From NCBI GenBank assembly GCA_947585665.1, contig CANPXE010000003.1, positions 1-64,000 on the forward strand: a DNA stretch of 64,000 nucleotides, written 5' to 3'. The position numbers and the translations under genes are program-made. Below the pieces are notes generated by a model, which was not told the DNA's origin, did no database searches, and saw nothing but the letters and a program-made list of their open reading frames with translations. Shown piece after piece: positions 28,494 through 37,060 of this stretch. Each line of letters begins with the position of its first letter. The first letter of the stretch is position 1. This DNA comes from an uncultured Bacilli bacterium (GTDB lineage Bacteria > Bacillota_I > Bacilli_A > RF39 > UBA660).

Positions 28494-31400
28494 TTATTTT
28501 TTATTTTGTTCTTCCATATCAATAATTTCTTGGTATAGTTCTTGATCATTAACCAAATTGATATTATCTAAGACTTTTTTTAATAATGTATCAATTGACT
28601 TATCAAAATTGTTGTCATTTAACATTTTTAAAGCCTTTATTAAATATACACAATCTCTAATAGTACTAACTCCATCATAAGATTTTTCTGCTTTTTCAGT
28701 AATTTTCTCATTAGAAACTAAACTTTTATCTATGTTTCTCTTTAAGAAGTTAGCATATGCAAGAACACCACTATGTCTATTAATACCGAAGAACACCTCA
28801 TCAAGACCACTGACAAATTCAATAACTTCTTCATAGTTCTTAACAATTAAATTCAAACTTATTATTTCATCAAATATATCATTTATATTATTAATATTTG
28901 TAGGTTGAATTTGCATATATGCTATTAATAATTGTTCATTTAAATCAAGTTGCTGTTCAATATTATCAGTATATTTCAAAAGATTCTTAATAAGATTATC
29001 AAAGAGAGCAAGATTATTTTCGTTAACATCATCTTCTTCAATAACGATATCGTTTGTACAAAAATCTACCATCTTATTTATAATTTCTTCATCAATATCT
29101 CTATTTAAAAAATTAGAAATTATTGATAATTGTTCTAGACTCTTTTCTTTTTTACCATATTTATCACACAATTTTAGTAACAATTTGTTTTCTTCTTCAA
29201 GACTATAGATACTATAAATTTGTATTAGTGACAATTCTATGGTTGAATCATCTAAATCGCAATTATTATTTATGTAATCAAGTACATATTTAGAATACTC
29301 TTTACCTTCATTGCAATCTATTGAATGAATTATTAAAGCTTTACTTACCATATATGATAAATAACTATTATCTTCTCGTTCTTTTTCTTGTTTTTGATAA
29401 AAATCATCACCTTTTTCTATCCAATATAATGCTTTATCGTTATCATTGTTTAAGATAGAATAACGAGCTAAAGCTAAACAACCTAATCCATAAGGTACAT
29501 CATCATTTAATTCATCATTAAATAGCTCTTCTAATTCTTGAGCATATTCTTTTTCTCTTTCTGACAACGTTTCATTATTCAATTTGGTTAATAAAATTTC
29601 TGTCAACATGAGAAAGCGCATATTTTTATCCATTTCACTATCAGCTTGATCATAATATTTTATTGCTGTTTCATAATCATTTTTAGCAAAAGATAAATTA
29701 GCAAGCGTTAATAATAAAGATTGAGCATTATCATGATCACCTGGCATCGGAATTATATTTACAAAATTAATAAATTCATTAACTTTATTTATATTTACTA
29801 TTCCTTTCATACTTCTAAGATAATTACTAATATTTAACATATTATCATAATCAAGAATTCTTTCGTTAATAAGTTTATCTATTGTTTCATAGCACTTTTC
29901 AATACTACTTTTAAAATCCGAATGATAAAGATAATATCCTGCATATTGTAATTCTAAGCAATAAAGGTATTCACATTTAGGAAAATTTTTTATTATGTAT
30001 GAATAAGTCCTATCCAATATTTCTTTTTTCTTTTTATCTAAAGAATAATCTATACTATATAAAACAGCGTCTAAATTAACAACTTGTTGATTTAAATTTT
30101 CAGAGTTAGTATACTCTAAAAAAACATTTGTATAACTATCTAAACAATTAACATAATTATCATCTAAAACATCATGATCAACTATATAATTTAAATAATA
30201 AATATTCATATTTTCTAAAGTCTTATTGGCAAGCATTATTGGACATTTCTTTTTAAAAATATTTCTAACTGTTTGATGCATATAATACTTGTCATTTTCA
30301 CGAATAATATAAGATAAGTTTTTTATTTTTTCATATAAACTTATTGAAAAAGATGGTAGTATCTTTGGTCCAATATCAAAAATCAAATCATCATCCCAAT
30401 TACCAATTACACTTAACATATAAGTTATTTCACTACTTTGGTTATCCATGTAACGAATTAGTCTTTCAACAAGAATATCAACATCATTACCAAACTTATC
30501 AATAGATATTTTTTCATCATTATTTTTTAAATACTCATACGTACTGACACAAATATCTAGATATACTGGCGTTCCATTAGTAAGATTATATATATCATTA
30601 CGAAGACTTTCTTCAACTATTCCTGCTTCTTTTAGAAAATCATTAGCATCATCAAAAGATAAATCGCCAAGAATATGTTGGTCTAATGTCTCATTCCAAT
30701 CTTTATCATTTTCTCCCCATTTTATTTTTTCACGTCCCGCTATAACCCAAAGAACTCCTGGAACTTGAACAATAGGTCCATCATCATTGCGCAACCAATA
30801 ATCTTGCATTAGTGCATAACCTTCACTTTTTACTTCATTTACTAATTTTTCATATGTGTCTAATAAAATGACTAATGGTTTATCTAATTTCTCCATATTA
30901 GCAGCTAAATCTTGAGCAAAATAATAAGGTAAACGATTATAAGTATCTTGTGGTTCCTCATTTTCTAATTCTTCTAAATCTTTTTTATACTTATTACTAT
31001 TGTTTTTTAAAACAGCTAATCCTTCGTCAGCCCATTTAAAAATAGATGATGCAAGACCAACAACAGGTATATCATTTACTGTATTTAGAATAAAACTCAA
31101 TGTACGACTCTTTTCAACAAGTGATTTAACTTCTGGTTTGGCAGGATCCTCTCCAATTTTTCTAGCATAACAATAAAGAGCTAAGTCAAAAATAGGAAAA
31201 TCAAATTTATATGATTCTTCTAATTTCTTTTTTATGAGAGATAAAACGGTCTTGGGGTCTTGTGCAGTTTCAAAATCATATAAGCAATAATAAGCTTCAT
31301 TTTCTTTTAGTTCACTAACTATTTGGCGAAGGAGTGAACTTTTTCCAATACCACCAACACCATAATAATTGATAACATAGATATCTTCGACATTTTTTAT

Positions 31401-31511
31401 ATTTTGTTCTAGTTCTCGATACTTATCCCAAAAAACTTTTCTTGGTTCTTCACGATCAGTAAATTTTCTAGTAGCAAGTTCCACTTTATTTTTTCTAATG
31501 ATTTTCTTCAT
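28494..31511 (-). CDS. STAND-type NTPase with helical-repeat C-terminal half
   Basis: A 1005-aa protein, predicted soluble. Residues about 20-330 form a STAND P-loop NTPase: Walker A GVGGIGKSS (51-59), Walker B PLVILLDTYE (212-221), sensor VLWVIAGRE (253-261) and a TNGTPVYL GxP motif (311-318). A winged-helix-like stretch follows (to about 430). From there on the protein is all helical with TPR-like segments (for example NLSFAKNDYETAIKYYDQAD). This is the sensor-switch layout of signalling and some antiphage STAND proteins, but no N-terminal effector domain is present. It lies 22 nt after the ychF terminator with no clear promoter of its own. The function is unknown. Confidence 0.8.
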   Translation of the reverse strand: MKKIIRKNKVELATRKFTDREEPRKVFWDKYRELEQNIKNVEDIYVINYYGVGGIGKSSLLRQIVSELKENEAYYCLYDFETAQDPKTVLSLIKKKLEESYKFDFPIFDLALYCYARKIGEDPAKPEVKSLVEKSRTLSFILNTVNDIPVVGLASSIFKWADEGLAVLKNNSNKYKKDLEELENEEPQDTYNRLPYYFAQDLAANMEKLDKPLVILLDTYEKLVNEVKSEGYALMQDYWLRNDDGPIVQVPGVLWVIAGREKIKWGENDKDWNETLDQHILGDLSFDDANDFLKEAGIVEESLRNDIYNLTNGTPVYLDICVSTYEYLKNNDEKISIDKFGNDVDILVERLIRYMDNQSSEITYMLSVIGNWDDDLIFDIGPKILPSFSISLYEKIKNLSYIIRENDKYYMHQTVRNIFKKKCPIMLANKTLENMNIYYLNYIVDHDVLDDNYVNCLDSYTNVFLEYTNSENLNQQVVNLDAVLYSIDYSLDKKKKEILDRTYSYIIKNFPKCEYLYCLELQYAGYYLYHSDFKSSIEKCYETIDKLINERILDYDNMLNISNYLRSMKGIVNINKVNEFINFVNIIPMPGDHDNAQSLLLTLANLSFAKNDYETAIKYYDQADSEMDKNMRFLMLTEILLTKLNNETLSEREKEYAQELEELFNDELNDDVPYGLGCLALARYSILNNDNDKALYWIEKGDDFYQKQEKEREDNSYLSYMVSKALIIHSIDCNEGKEYSKYVLDYINNNCDLDDSTIELSLIQIYSIYSLEEENKLLLKLCDKYGKKEKSLEQLSIISNFLNRDIDEEIINKMVDFCTNDIVIEEDDVNENNLALFDNLIKNLLKYTDNIEQQLDLNEQLLIAYMQIQPTNINNINDIFDEIISLNLIVKNYEEVIEFVSGLDEVFFGINRHSGVLAYANFLKRNIDKSLVSNEKITEKAEKSYDGVSTIRDCVYLIKALKMLNDNNFDKSIDTLLKKVLDNINLVNDQELYQEIIDMEEQNKK

Positions 31512-31533
31512 ATATAAGAATCCTTTCTAAAAA

Positions 31534-31553
31534 AAGAGACTATTTAATCTCTT
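31534..31553 (-). terminator. terminator of ychF
   Basis: A 7-bp stem, AAGAGAT/GTCTCTT (one G-T pair), with a 6-nt loop is followed by TTTTTTTAG on the minus strand. It lies only 22 bp before the STAND start codon, so some read-through may feed that gene. Confidence 0.75.
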
Positions 31554-31556
31554 TTC

Positions 31557-32654
31557 TCAAACATTAAATCTAAATAAGCAAATGTCTCCGTCTTGCATGA
31601 CATAGTCTTTTCCTTCAAGACGATAACGACCTGCTTCTCTTACTTTTAATTCATCACCATACTTGATTAAGTCTTCATATGACATAACTTCAGCTTTAAT
31701 AAATCCTTTTTCAAAATCAGTATGAATAATTCCAGCACATTTCTTAGCATTAGTACCTTTTTTATAGGTCCAAGCACGAACTTCATCTTTTCCAACTGTG
31801 AAGAAAGTCTCAAGTCCTAATAAGTCATAAGTTGCTTTTATTAGTTGTTGTAGACCACTTTCACTAACACCAACAGCACTCAACATTTCCAATTTTTCTT
31901 CATTAGGCAAATCACATAGATCACATTCAAGTTTTGCACAAATTTTAATAGTCTTAGCATTTTCTTTTGAAGCATACTTCATAACTTCATCAACGTATTT
32001 ATTTTCACCTGCTAATTCATCTTCACTAACATTAGCTAAATAAATAATTGGTTTAATAGTCAAAAGACTAAAATTCTTGATGTAGACCATCTCATCATCA
32101 GTAAATTGAACATTTCTTAAAGGAATATTTTGTTCAAGTGATGCTTTTGCTTTCTTTAAAACTTCTAATTCAACTAATGCTTCTTTATCACGATTAGTTT
32201 CCGCTTTCTTTTTTATTTTATCAATACGGTTATTTAATATTTCCAAATCAGATATAGCTAATTCTAAATTAATTATCTCAATGTCACGAATGGGATCAAT
32301 ACCATCTTCAACATTAATAATATTACTATCTTCAAAACATCTAACTACTTCACAGATAGCATCAACTTCACGAATGTGTGATAAGAACTTATTACCTAAA
32401 CCTTCGCCTTGACTAGCTCCTTTTACAAGACCAGCAATATCTGTAAATTCAAAACTAGTTGGTATTAAACGGGCTGGTTGATATAAATCATTTAATTTAT
32501 CTAATCTTTCATCTGGTACTACAACAACACCAACATTGGGATCAATTGTTGCGAAAGGATAATTAGCCGCTAAAATATTTTGTTTTGTAATAGCATTAAA
32601 CAAAGTAGACTTTCCAACATTGGGTAAGCCAACAATTCCCGCTTTTAAACTCAT
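31557..32654 (-). CDS. ychF: Obg-like redox-regulated ATPase YchF
   Basis: A translation-associated P-loop ATPase. It has G1 GLPNVGKST, G3 DIAGLVKGAS, and a C-terminal TGS domain with the typical FFTVGKDEVRAWT. The NKxD-type specificity motif is replaced by YLANVSED, as expected in this family, which prefers ATP. The start at 32654 has GGAGG seven bases upstream; a TTG seven codons earlier opens the frame. Confidence 0.96.
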   Translation of the reverse strand: MSLKAGIVGLPNVGKSTLFNAITKQNILAANYPFATIDPNVGVVVVPDERLDKLNDLYQPARLIPTSFEFTDIAGLVKGASQGEGLGNKFLSHIREVDAICEVVRCFEDSNIINVEDGIDPIRDIEIINLELAISDLEILNNRIDKIKKKAETNRDKEALVELEVLKKAKASLEQNIPLRNVQFTDDEMVYIKNFSLLTIKPIIYLANVSEDELAGENKYVDEVMKYASKENAKTIKICAKLECDLCDLPNEEKLEMLSAVGVSESGLQQLIKATYDLLGLETFFTVGKDEVRAWTYKKGTNAKKCAGIIHTDFEKGFIKAEVMSYEDLIKYGDELKVREAGRYRLEGKDYVMQDGDICLFRFNV

Positions 32655-32705
32655 AGTTACGCCTCCATTCACCAATATATTTTATCATAAACAATAAAGA
32701 AAAAA

Positions 32706-32724
32706 AACAACTTTTTAAGTTGTT
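32706..32724 (-). terminator. terminator of the parA-to-AbgT operon
   Basis: A perfect 8-bp stem, AACAACTT/AAGTTGTT, with a 3-nt loop at the AbgT stop is followed by a run of eight T on the minus strand. Confidence 0.9.
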
Positions 32725-34313
32725 TAGAGAGTTGGGAAAACATTTGGTCCTAAAGGTAAGCCAATGATATACCAACCAATGACAATGACGAACCATGCAA
32801 CTGATACCAGTAAGAAATATGGCATTACAAATGATAGTGCTTTGCGAATTGTTATTGGTTCTTTATGATTATTATAAATATTTAAATATCCTAAATAGAT
32901 AATGAAATAAGCAAGGAATGGTGTTATTCCCTTCGTCATTGAATCAGCAGCTCGTAAAACGAATTGAGCAAATTCAGGAGCAATATTTGATTGCATCATA
33001 AGTGGAACAACAACTGGTGAGAAGATAGTCCATTTACTTGTAGCTGTAGGTAAGAATATTCCTGCAAGAGCCATAATGATAAGTGATAAAATAATTAGAA
33101 CAATACCACTAGTTGATAATCTACTCAATAAATTAACTCCTGTACAAGCAAGTACTACACCAATGTTACTCTTTCTAAATATGGCAATAAATTGAACAAA
33201 GAAGAAAATTGTTACAACTAGACCACCAATATCCTTAAAGAAAACAGATACTTTTTCAATCAATTCTTTATCATTCTTAATAGTTTTAGCTCCTAAGGCA
33301 TAAGCAATACCAACAGCTATAAAAAGAATTGATACAAGATAAGTAAATCCTGATTGGAAATAAGAATTTGGTCCAAATAATTGATTTACATAAGTATTCT
33401 CTTGCATATCAAGTAATAATCCTGAATGTGGTAATCCTGGAATTATCATATAAACAAAAAGTAATATCATTATTATGGCGACGATATAAGCATTACGAAG
33501 TCCTTTTTTATTATTAATTTCCATTTCAACTTTTTCTTTATCATCTAAAGAAACTAAATCAGTCAATTCCATTGTATTTTCTATTTCTTCACCATTTTTA
33601 TATTTACCAATACGTCTAGCCACCATAGTTTCAATAGCAATCGTTCCAACAATAGCTAAAACTATAGCTGTTACAACCATAATAAATATATTTGATAAAA
33701 GAGCTACATGATAACTAGAATCAATCATATGTGATGCAAGTTCTGTTTGTTTTACTAGACTAACATCTAAGCTACCAGTAAAGAAAGATATGGCATTTCC
33801 AAAAGCAACACCACAGAAAGCCGCTGTTATTCCAAGTAAAGGATTTCTTTTGTTAGCAACAAAAATAAGAGCCGCTAATGGTATTAAAACAACAAATCCA
33901 ACATCGTTTATAATACTAGAAAAAATACCTAAAGCAATAATTAAAAAAGTTATAAACTTATTATTTAATTTTAATGTATTCTTTTTAATAAAAGCTTTAA
34001 TAAATCCTGATGCATGAGCAACTGATAAACCAATTAAAGCAACCATTAAATTGATAAATGATGAGAATGATGCAAAATTGCTAACAGCACCACCTACTAT
34101 AAATTTAAAGCCCTCTGCACTAAATAGATTATTAACTTTAACTATTTCTGTTGTCAATTCAAAAGTATTTGGATCAATAATACTATATGATGATTGAAAA
34201 TTTAATTTTGCTAAAATCCAACTTAAAAATATTATTAATATTGTTAGTAAAACAAAAGTTGTCGTTGGATGAAAATTAATCTTTTTTAATTTTCTTTTTC
34301 TCTTTTCGTTCAT
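32724..34313 (-). CDS. AbgT-family transporter
   Basis: A membrane protein of about 529 aa with about 11 to 13 helices, matching the AbgT (p-aminobenzoyl-glutamate) family. It has an early segment LVALIGLSVAHASGFIKAFI, then IINDVGFVVLIPLAALIF, and late LPTATSKWTIFSPVVVPLM. Family members move p-aminobenzoyl-glutamate or export sulfonamides; which applies here cannot be told. I start at the ATG at 34313, five bases after GGAG; a GTG two codons earlier lies too close to the SD. It is the last gene of an operon beginning at parA. Confidence 0.85.
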   Translation of the reverse strand: MNEKRKRKLKKINFHPTTTFVLLTILIIFLSWILAKLNFQSSYSIIDPNTFELTTEIVKVNNLFSAEGFKFIVGGAVSNFASFSSFINLMVALIGLSVAHASGFIKAFIKKNTLKLNNKFITFLIIALGIFSSIINDVGFVVLIPLAALIFVANKRNPLLGITAAFCGVAFGNAISFFTGSLDVSLVKQTELASHMIDSSYHVALLSNIFIMVVTAIVLAIVGTIAIETMVARRIGKYKNGEEIENTMELTDLVSLDDKEKVEMEINNKKGLRNAYIVAIIMILLFVYMIIPGLPHSGLLLDMQENTYVNQLFGPNSYFQSGFTYLVSILFIAVGIAYALGAKTIKNDKELIEKVSVFFKDIGGLVVTIFFFVQFIAIFRKSNIGVVLACTGVNLLSRLSTSGIVLIILSLIIMALAGIFLPTATSKWTIFSPVVVPLMMQSNIAPEFAQFVLRAADSMTKGITPFLAYFIIYLGYLNIYNNHKEPITIRKALSFVMPYFLLVSVAWFVIVIGWYIIGLPLGPNVFPTL

Positions 34314-34321
34314 AAGCACTC

Positions 34322-34507
34322 CTACTTTAATATTTTCTTTATTTTCTTATTAAATTCTATTCTAGGAAGCATAACTATACGTCCACAATTAACACATTTT
34401 ATTTTTATGTCAGCTCCTAGACGGATAATTTCCCATTCGTTAGCACCACAAGGATGCCCTTTTTTCATTTCGACAATAGTACCTAAATTATATTCTTTAT
34501 TTTCCAT
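34322..34507 (-). CDS. DUF951 family small zinc-ribbon protein
   Basis: About 61 aa. It begins MENKEYNLGTIVEMKKGHPC and contains KCVNCGRIVMLPR, the DUF951 signature. The ATG at 34507 follows GAGGTG and overlaps the end of the mscS-like gene by 11 bp. In Bacillus the equivalent (yyzM) also lies near ychF and the par genes. The function is unknown; the cysteines may bind zinc. Confidence 0.85.
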   Translation of the reverse strand: MENKEYNLGTIVEMKKGHPCGANEWEIIRLGADIKIKCVNCGRIVMLPRIEFNKKIKKILK

Positions 34508-35303
34508 TATGCACCTCAATTTGGGTATAAGGTATCTTAATTCCTTTTTTATCAAATTCTTGTTTTACAGCTTTACGAATTTTTCTTTGGATATCAAATT
34601 GTTCAAGAGAATCAGTTTTAACTGCGACTTTAATGACAACAGCGGAATCCCCTAATTCTTCAACACCCCAAATTTGAATATCTTCTTGAAGATGTTCTAA
34701 TTCTTTAGATAACTTTTTAAATAGATTATTAAGAACTTTTTCAACTTCTTCGATATTCTCTTCATAAGCAACTGGTATTTCAACAATAGCCAAAGAATTG
34801 GTAGTAGTATAATTAATAACTTTATCGATATTGCGATTAGAAATGATCATTACTGGGCCATCAAACCTTTTAATTTTTGTACTCTTAATACCGATATGGA
34901 GAACTTCTCCTTTAAATCCCGCTACTTCAATAGTGTCGCCAACAGAAAAGTAATCTTCAACAATTATTGAAAAACCAACAATGACGTCTTTAAATAAATC
35001 TTGAAAAGCAAGACCAATTAAGACGGATATGATTCCTAATCCGGCAAGGGCAGCTTTAACATCAATACCATATAAACTTAATATTGATAAAGCTACAAGA
35101 AAAATAATTATAATTTTAATACAGTCAATAATGACCTGCATTAATGTATTATACTTTTTATTATTTTTAACACTTAATCTCTTTCTTTGTTTAAAAACAG
35201 TAACTATTATTTTTCTAATCAAAGCAAAAGAAATAATACCAATAATTATATAAATAACTGGCAAATATATTTTAGGATTAATCAAAAAATTAATAAATTT
35301 CAT
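34497..35303 (-). CDS. small-conductance mechanosensitive channel, MscS family
   Basis: 268 aa. It has three N-terminal helices, the third being the pore-lining one (AALAGLGIISVLIGLAFQD), then the beta domain (FSVGDTIEVAGFKGEV) and a C-terminal alpha/beta domain. This is the minimal MscS/YkuT plan: it opens under membrane tension to release solutes during osmotic downshock. It starts 8 bp after parB. Confidence 0.92.
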   Translation of the reverse strand: MKFINFLINPKIYLPVIYIIIGIISFALIRKIIVTVFKQRKRLSVKNNKKYNTLMQVIIDCIKIIIIFLVALSILSLYGIDVKAALAGLGIISVLIGLAFQDLFKDVIVGFSIIVEDYFSVGDTIEVAGFKGEVLHIGIKSTKIKRFDGPVMIISNRNIDKVINYTTTNSLAIVEIPVAYEENIEEVEKVLNNLFKKLSKELEHLQEDIQIWGVEELGDSAVVIKVAVKTDSLEQFDIQRKIRKAVKQEFDKKGIKIPYTQIEVHNGK

Positions 35304-35311
35304 ATTTACCT

Positions 35312-36199
35312 CTAATCATTTAAATTCATTATTTCAAGAATTCTATTTAAATCATTAACATTAGTAAAGTTTATTTCAACTCTATTCTTTTTTACTTTTA
35401 CTCTTGTTCCTAGTTTTTCAGATAGTTCATCTTCTAGATGACTAAATTCATTTTCCACAGGTTTACGATTTACTTTATGTTTTTTCTCAACTTCACCTTG
35501 TCGTGATAATTCTTCAATATCACGAACACTAATGTCTTCTTCTAATATTTTTTGAACAAATTCATCGATTTTTTCTTTATCTTCAAGTTTACTCAATACA
35601 CGAGCATGACTCATTGAAATCTTGTTCTCATTAATTAAATTCTTTACTTCATCAGGAAGATTTAGTAATCCTAACATATTAGTGATATGACTACGACTCT
35701 TTCCTAATTTCTTAGCTAGTTCATCTTGAGTTAAAGCAAGATTGTCTAGCAATTTCTTATAAGCATTAGCTTCTTCAATAGAAGTTAAGTTCTCCCTTTG
35801 AAGATTTTCTAATAGTGCAATTTCCATCATATCAGTGTCATCAAAATTACGAATTATAGCGGGAATAGTTGTAAGTCCAGCTCTTTCGCAAGCTTTAACA
35901 CGTCTTTCACCTGCAATTATTTCATAACCTTTAATACTCTTTTTAATGATAATTGGTTGGAAGACACCGTGCTCCTTAATAGATGAAGCTAACTCTTGTA
36001 ATTTCTCTTCATCAAAAATTTTTCGTGGTTGATATGGATTACTACGAAGTTCATTAATATTTACTTCAACAATTTCTTCTTTTGGTGTTGAAGCAACAAT
36101 TTTTTCTTCCATTTTATTGAAATCAATTTGTTCATTATTAAATAATTCTTCAAGTCCTTTTCCTAGGGCTCTTCTTTTATTTGTGTCCATTTCGCTCAA
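35312..36199 (-). CDS. parB: chromosome-partitioning protein ParB (Spo0J)
   Basis: A 295-aa CTP-dependent clamp that loads at parS. It has the N-terminal ParA-stimulating motif ALGKGLEELF, CTP-binding AGERR and ENLQRENL, a helix-turn-helix GKSRSHITNML, and a C-terminal dimer domain. The residue known to set parS reading (Arg in KSRS, position 169) is present. The start is probably the TTG at 36199, five bases after GGA; an ATG three codons later has poor SD spacing. It overlaps parA by 23 bp. Confidence 0.95.
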   Translation of the reverse strand: MSEMDTNKRRALGKGLEELFNNEQIDFNKMEEKIVASTPKEEIVEVNINELRSNPYQPRKIFDEEKLQELASSIKEHGVFQPIIIKKSIKGYEIIAGERRVKACERAGLTTIPAIIRNFDDTDMMEIALLENLQRENLTSIEEANAYKKLLDNLALTQDELAKKLGKSRSHITNMLGLLNLPDEVKNLINENKISMSHARVLSKLEDKEKIDEFVQKILEEDISVRDIEELSRQGEVEKKHKVNRKPVENEFSHLEDELSEKLGTRVKVKKNRVEINFTNVNDLNRILEIMNLND

Positions 36200-36965
36200 T
36201 CACTTCCTTTGCTAAATTCAAATAAGCCTCAGTCCCTTTACTCTTTGGATCGTAAGCAACAATTGGTTTTCCGTGTGATGGGGCTTCTGTAAGTCTAATC
36301 AATCTTGGAATTATTGTGTTATAAACACGTTCTTTAAAGAATTTTCTTACATCATCAACAACTTCAAATCCTAAATTAGTACGTGAATCTAACATCGTTA
36401 AGAGAACACCTTCAATATCCAAATTAGGGTTCAAATTCTTTTGTGCTAAAACAATACTATTTAATAATTGCATTATTCCTTGCAAAGCAAAGAACTCACA
36501 TTGAACAGGAATAATGACGGAATCAGACGCTGTCAAAGCATTGGTTGTTATCAATCCTAATGATGGTGGACAATCCATTATGATGTAGTCAAAATCTTGT
36601 TTTATAGAAGTCAATCTATTCTTTAATTGTCCTCCTCTTGAAAAAGATGGGTCTTCATTACTCTTTTCCATAAATTCAATATCAATTCCTGCTAGATTAA
36701 TCGTTGAAGGAACAACATATAATCTTTTATATTTACTCTCCAAAATAGCTTTTTCAATAGGACATTTTCCAATTAAAACGTCATAAATACTATTATCTAT
36801 ATCACCTTTATTAAAACCAATTCCTGTCGTTGCATTTCCTTGTGGGTCTAAATCAATTAATAATACTTTTTTACCTAATACAGCAAGTGATGCCGAAAGA
36901 TTAATACTTGTTGTTGTCTTTCCTACGCCACCTTTTTGATTAACTAATGATATTATCTTTCCCAT
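36177..36965 (-). CDS. parA: chromosome-partitioning ATPase ParA (Soj)
   Basis: A Walker-type ATPase that moves ParB complexes and regulates DnaA in relatives. It has deviant Walker A NQKGGVGKTT, switch VLLIDLDPQGNAT, and DYIIMDCPPSLG. The length is normal. The ATG at 36965 follows AGGTG by 6 nt; a GTG three codons earlier opens the frame. It heads the parA-parB-mscS-DUF951-AbgT operon, directly after the noc terminator. Confidence 0.97.
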   Translation of the reverse strand: MGKIISLVNQKGGVGKTTTSINLSASLAVLGKKVLLIDLDPQGNATTGIGFNKGDIDNSIYDVLIGKCPIEKAILESKYKRLYVVPSTINLAGIDIEFMEKSNEDPSFSRGGQLKNRLTSIKQDFDYIIMDCPPSLGLITTNALTASDSVIIPVQCEFFALQGIMQLLNSIVLAQKNLNPNLDIEGVLLTMLDSRTNLGFEVVDDVRKFFKERVYNTIIPRLIRLTEAPSHGKPIVAYDPKSKGTEAYLNLAKEVIERNGHK

Positions 36966-37039
36966 CCTTATCACCTTCTCAATGTAACTATATATATTCT
37001 AACAAAAAAAGGAATATAAGAAAATAGTTTTTAGAAAAA

Positions 37040-37060
37040 AAAGACAGAACTTCTGTCTTT
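37040..37060 (-). terminator. terminator of noc
   Basis: A perfect 8-bp stem, AAAGACAG/CTGTCTTT, with a 5-nt loop at the stop codon is followed by TTTTTC on the minus strand. Confidence 0.93.
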
